NCBI GenBank assembly: GCA_036897485.1
Contig: JAYMTF010001689.1
Location: 1 to 21,852 of the forward strand
Source of the DNA: Pelargonium nanum
Taxonomy: Eukaryota; Streptophyta; Magnoliopsida; Geraniales; Geraniaceae
Length of the DNA stretch: 21,852 nt
Direction: 5' to 3'
Position numbers and translations under genes: made by a program. Below the pieces are notes generated by a model, which ran no database searches, was not told the DNA's origin, and was given only the letters and a program-made list of their open reading frames with translations. Every line of letters starts with the position of its first letter. Within the stretch, counting starts at the first letter, position 1. Below are positions 20,893 to 21,852 of this stretch, piece by piece.

Positions 20893-21209
20893 TCTCAGTA
20901 TGTGACACTCAGCCAATAAGCGAGGTTGTGTCACACCACAACAATCTTGACGAACATCATATGTGACAAAATCTAGCACTCGATCAAAAATGAAATAGCG
21001 CTCAGAAATGTGCATTCTTTTATTAGCAAGTGAATCCGTCACCTTGTAACCCTCCTGAAATCCATGCTCAATCCGAACTTTCCAATCTCGAAACAAAAAA
21101 TTTCAGATATCAGCCGCGATGATGACAAAGCCAAAATGCCTTTGTACGTCCCATAGATAAGTTGGACAACAGCGGTAGAATCAACGCAACACACAATCTT
21201 CTTCCACAT
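20893..21209 (-). pseudogene. Decayed RNase H (RVT_3 / LINE-type) fragment
   Basis: The - strand reads MWKKIVCCVDSTAVVQLI (the strand with the DS of the usual E-S-D-S motif), then LISEI, then in another frame DWKVRIEHGFQEGYKVTDSLA, matching the family pattern H-x-x-R-E-x-N-x-x-A-D-x-L-A, and finally QDCCGVTQPRLL, typical of the C-terminus of plant RNase H-like proteins. The first catalytic Asp and Glu regions are absent, and the reading frame is broken at least once. It is probably the 3' end of an old LINE or of a LINE-derived RNase H gene. It is much more decayed than the 9518-13709 LINE and not closely similar to its RNase H. Confidence 0.7.
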
Positions 21210-21476
21210 ATATGTACATATAGAAATAGTGTAATAACGATAAATCAATATCGCACTACATATATTATGAAATTTTGATGGGTTGTTCAATTTAATTTTT
21301 GGTGAAAATTAATTCAAATGTTGGTAATGAAATTGGCAATAATAAAATATTCCAAAAAATTATTTAGTGTACGTTCTCTTGAATTTGACATATTCTGATT
21401 TTATTTTCTTAAACTTATTTAAGGAAATCAATATTATTTTACATTTTAAAATACATTGTATGTCTTAATTTCTATA

Positions 21477-21506
21477 TAATCTAATCTAATCTAATATATA
21501 TATATA
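21477..21506. repeat. TAATC / AT simple repeats
   Basis: Three TAATC units plus a partial one (21477-21495) run into an AT dinucleotide tract to 21506. It may belong to the start of the palindrome-bearing element to its right. Confidence 0.8.
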
Positions 21507-21523
21507 GTTCCCAAACACCACTC

Positions 21524-21594
21524 CAATTGAGTGACACGTGTCACTCTCAATTCTCAAATTGCATGTTCAATTGAATGACATGTGTCACTCAATT
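21524..21594. repeat. Two palindromic repeats with CACGTG / CATGTG cores
   Basis: A perfect 18-bp palindrome, GAGTGACACGTGTCACTC, lies at 21529-21546 with near-symmetric AATT flanks. A related 26-bp imperfect palindrome lies at 21569-21594 with core GACATGTGTC and arms AATTGA/TCAATT. The two are diverged copies about 43 bp apart. Their position after a TCTA-type start and an AT tract resembles the terminal region of non-autonomous plant elements, but no second terminus is visible before the window ends. Confidence 0.7.
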
Positions 21595-21821
21595 AGCTTA
21601 TTTAAATTGTTATTTCATTTTTTTATTATTATTTTAAATATTATCTTATTAACCTAACTATTAGATAACTTTCCATTTGAATAATTTTTGCATTTTGAAT
21701 TTGAGCTAGAAAAAAAAATTGAGTTAGATAATTGGTGATGGTGAAATAAATCTTTTAGATAATACAATTTATAATAATGAAATTCAAATAATTTAATTAT
21801 GAATATTAGATAACTATTTAA

Positions 21822-21841
21822 ATATATATATATATATATAT
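21822..21841. repeat. AT dinucleotide microsatellite, about 10 units
   Basis: This is an uninterrupted (AT)10 run next to the window end. Confidence 0.9.
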
Positions 21842-21852
21842 GATTTATCAAT

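Overview
This is plant nuclear DNA, almost certainly from a dicot. It has spliced genes with GT-AG introns, AT-rich spacers, Stowaway-type MITEs and a plant L1-clade LINE with a terminal RNase H. Three host genes can be modelled exon by exon from junctions, continuous frame and homology remembered from Arabidopsis. They are FAP1, a plastid fatty-acid-binding chalcone-isomerase-fold protein (+, 820-3100, 282 aa); a TIME FOR COFFEE / TIC-LIKE clock-associated nuclear protein (-, 3776-8060, 12 exons, 1005 aa); and the plastid ribosome recycling factor (-, 16855-20347, 11 exons, 273 aa). As I recall, the Arabidopsis counterparts are consecutive loci (At3g63170, At3g63180, At3g63190), so the window looks like a conserved microsyntenic block.

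Layout: 1-819 is AT-rich spacer passing into the FAP1 promoter, which has six site II (TGGGCY) motifs and two identical TCACGTGA G-boxes. FAP1 follows, with a Stowaway-like MITE in its third intron. FAP1 and TKL converge across a 675-bp spacer. TKL fills 3776-8060, and its 5' leader and promoter lie at 8061-8560. A spacer follows that holds a spaced 35-bp direct repeat (9235-9325). A 4.2-kb LINE (9518-13709, - strand) comes next, bounded by a perfect 18-bp target site duplication. It is 5'-truncated (no ORF1), and its ORF2 is broken by one frameshift and two in-frame stops. From 13728 to 16854 there is AT-rich spacer with a short codon-like island near 14978. RRF follows, with a GC-AG intron, a second MITE, a GA tract and a small tandem repeat in its introns. 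Beyond it lie a decayed RNase H (LINE-type) fragment (about 20893-21209) and an AT-rich end with two palindromic ACGTGT/ATGTGT repeats that may be the terminus of a non-autonomous element.

The three host genes do not form one pathway. FAP1 and RRF both act in the plastid, in fatty-acid metabolism and translation respectively, while TKL acts in the nucleus. Their adjacency is best read as inherited gene order. I see no CRISPR, tRNA, rRNA or prokaryotic-type system and nothing that looks like a wholly new system. The strongest second-look items are the microsynteny, the cleanly bounded LINE, the GC-AG intron and the MITEs in introns.
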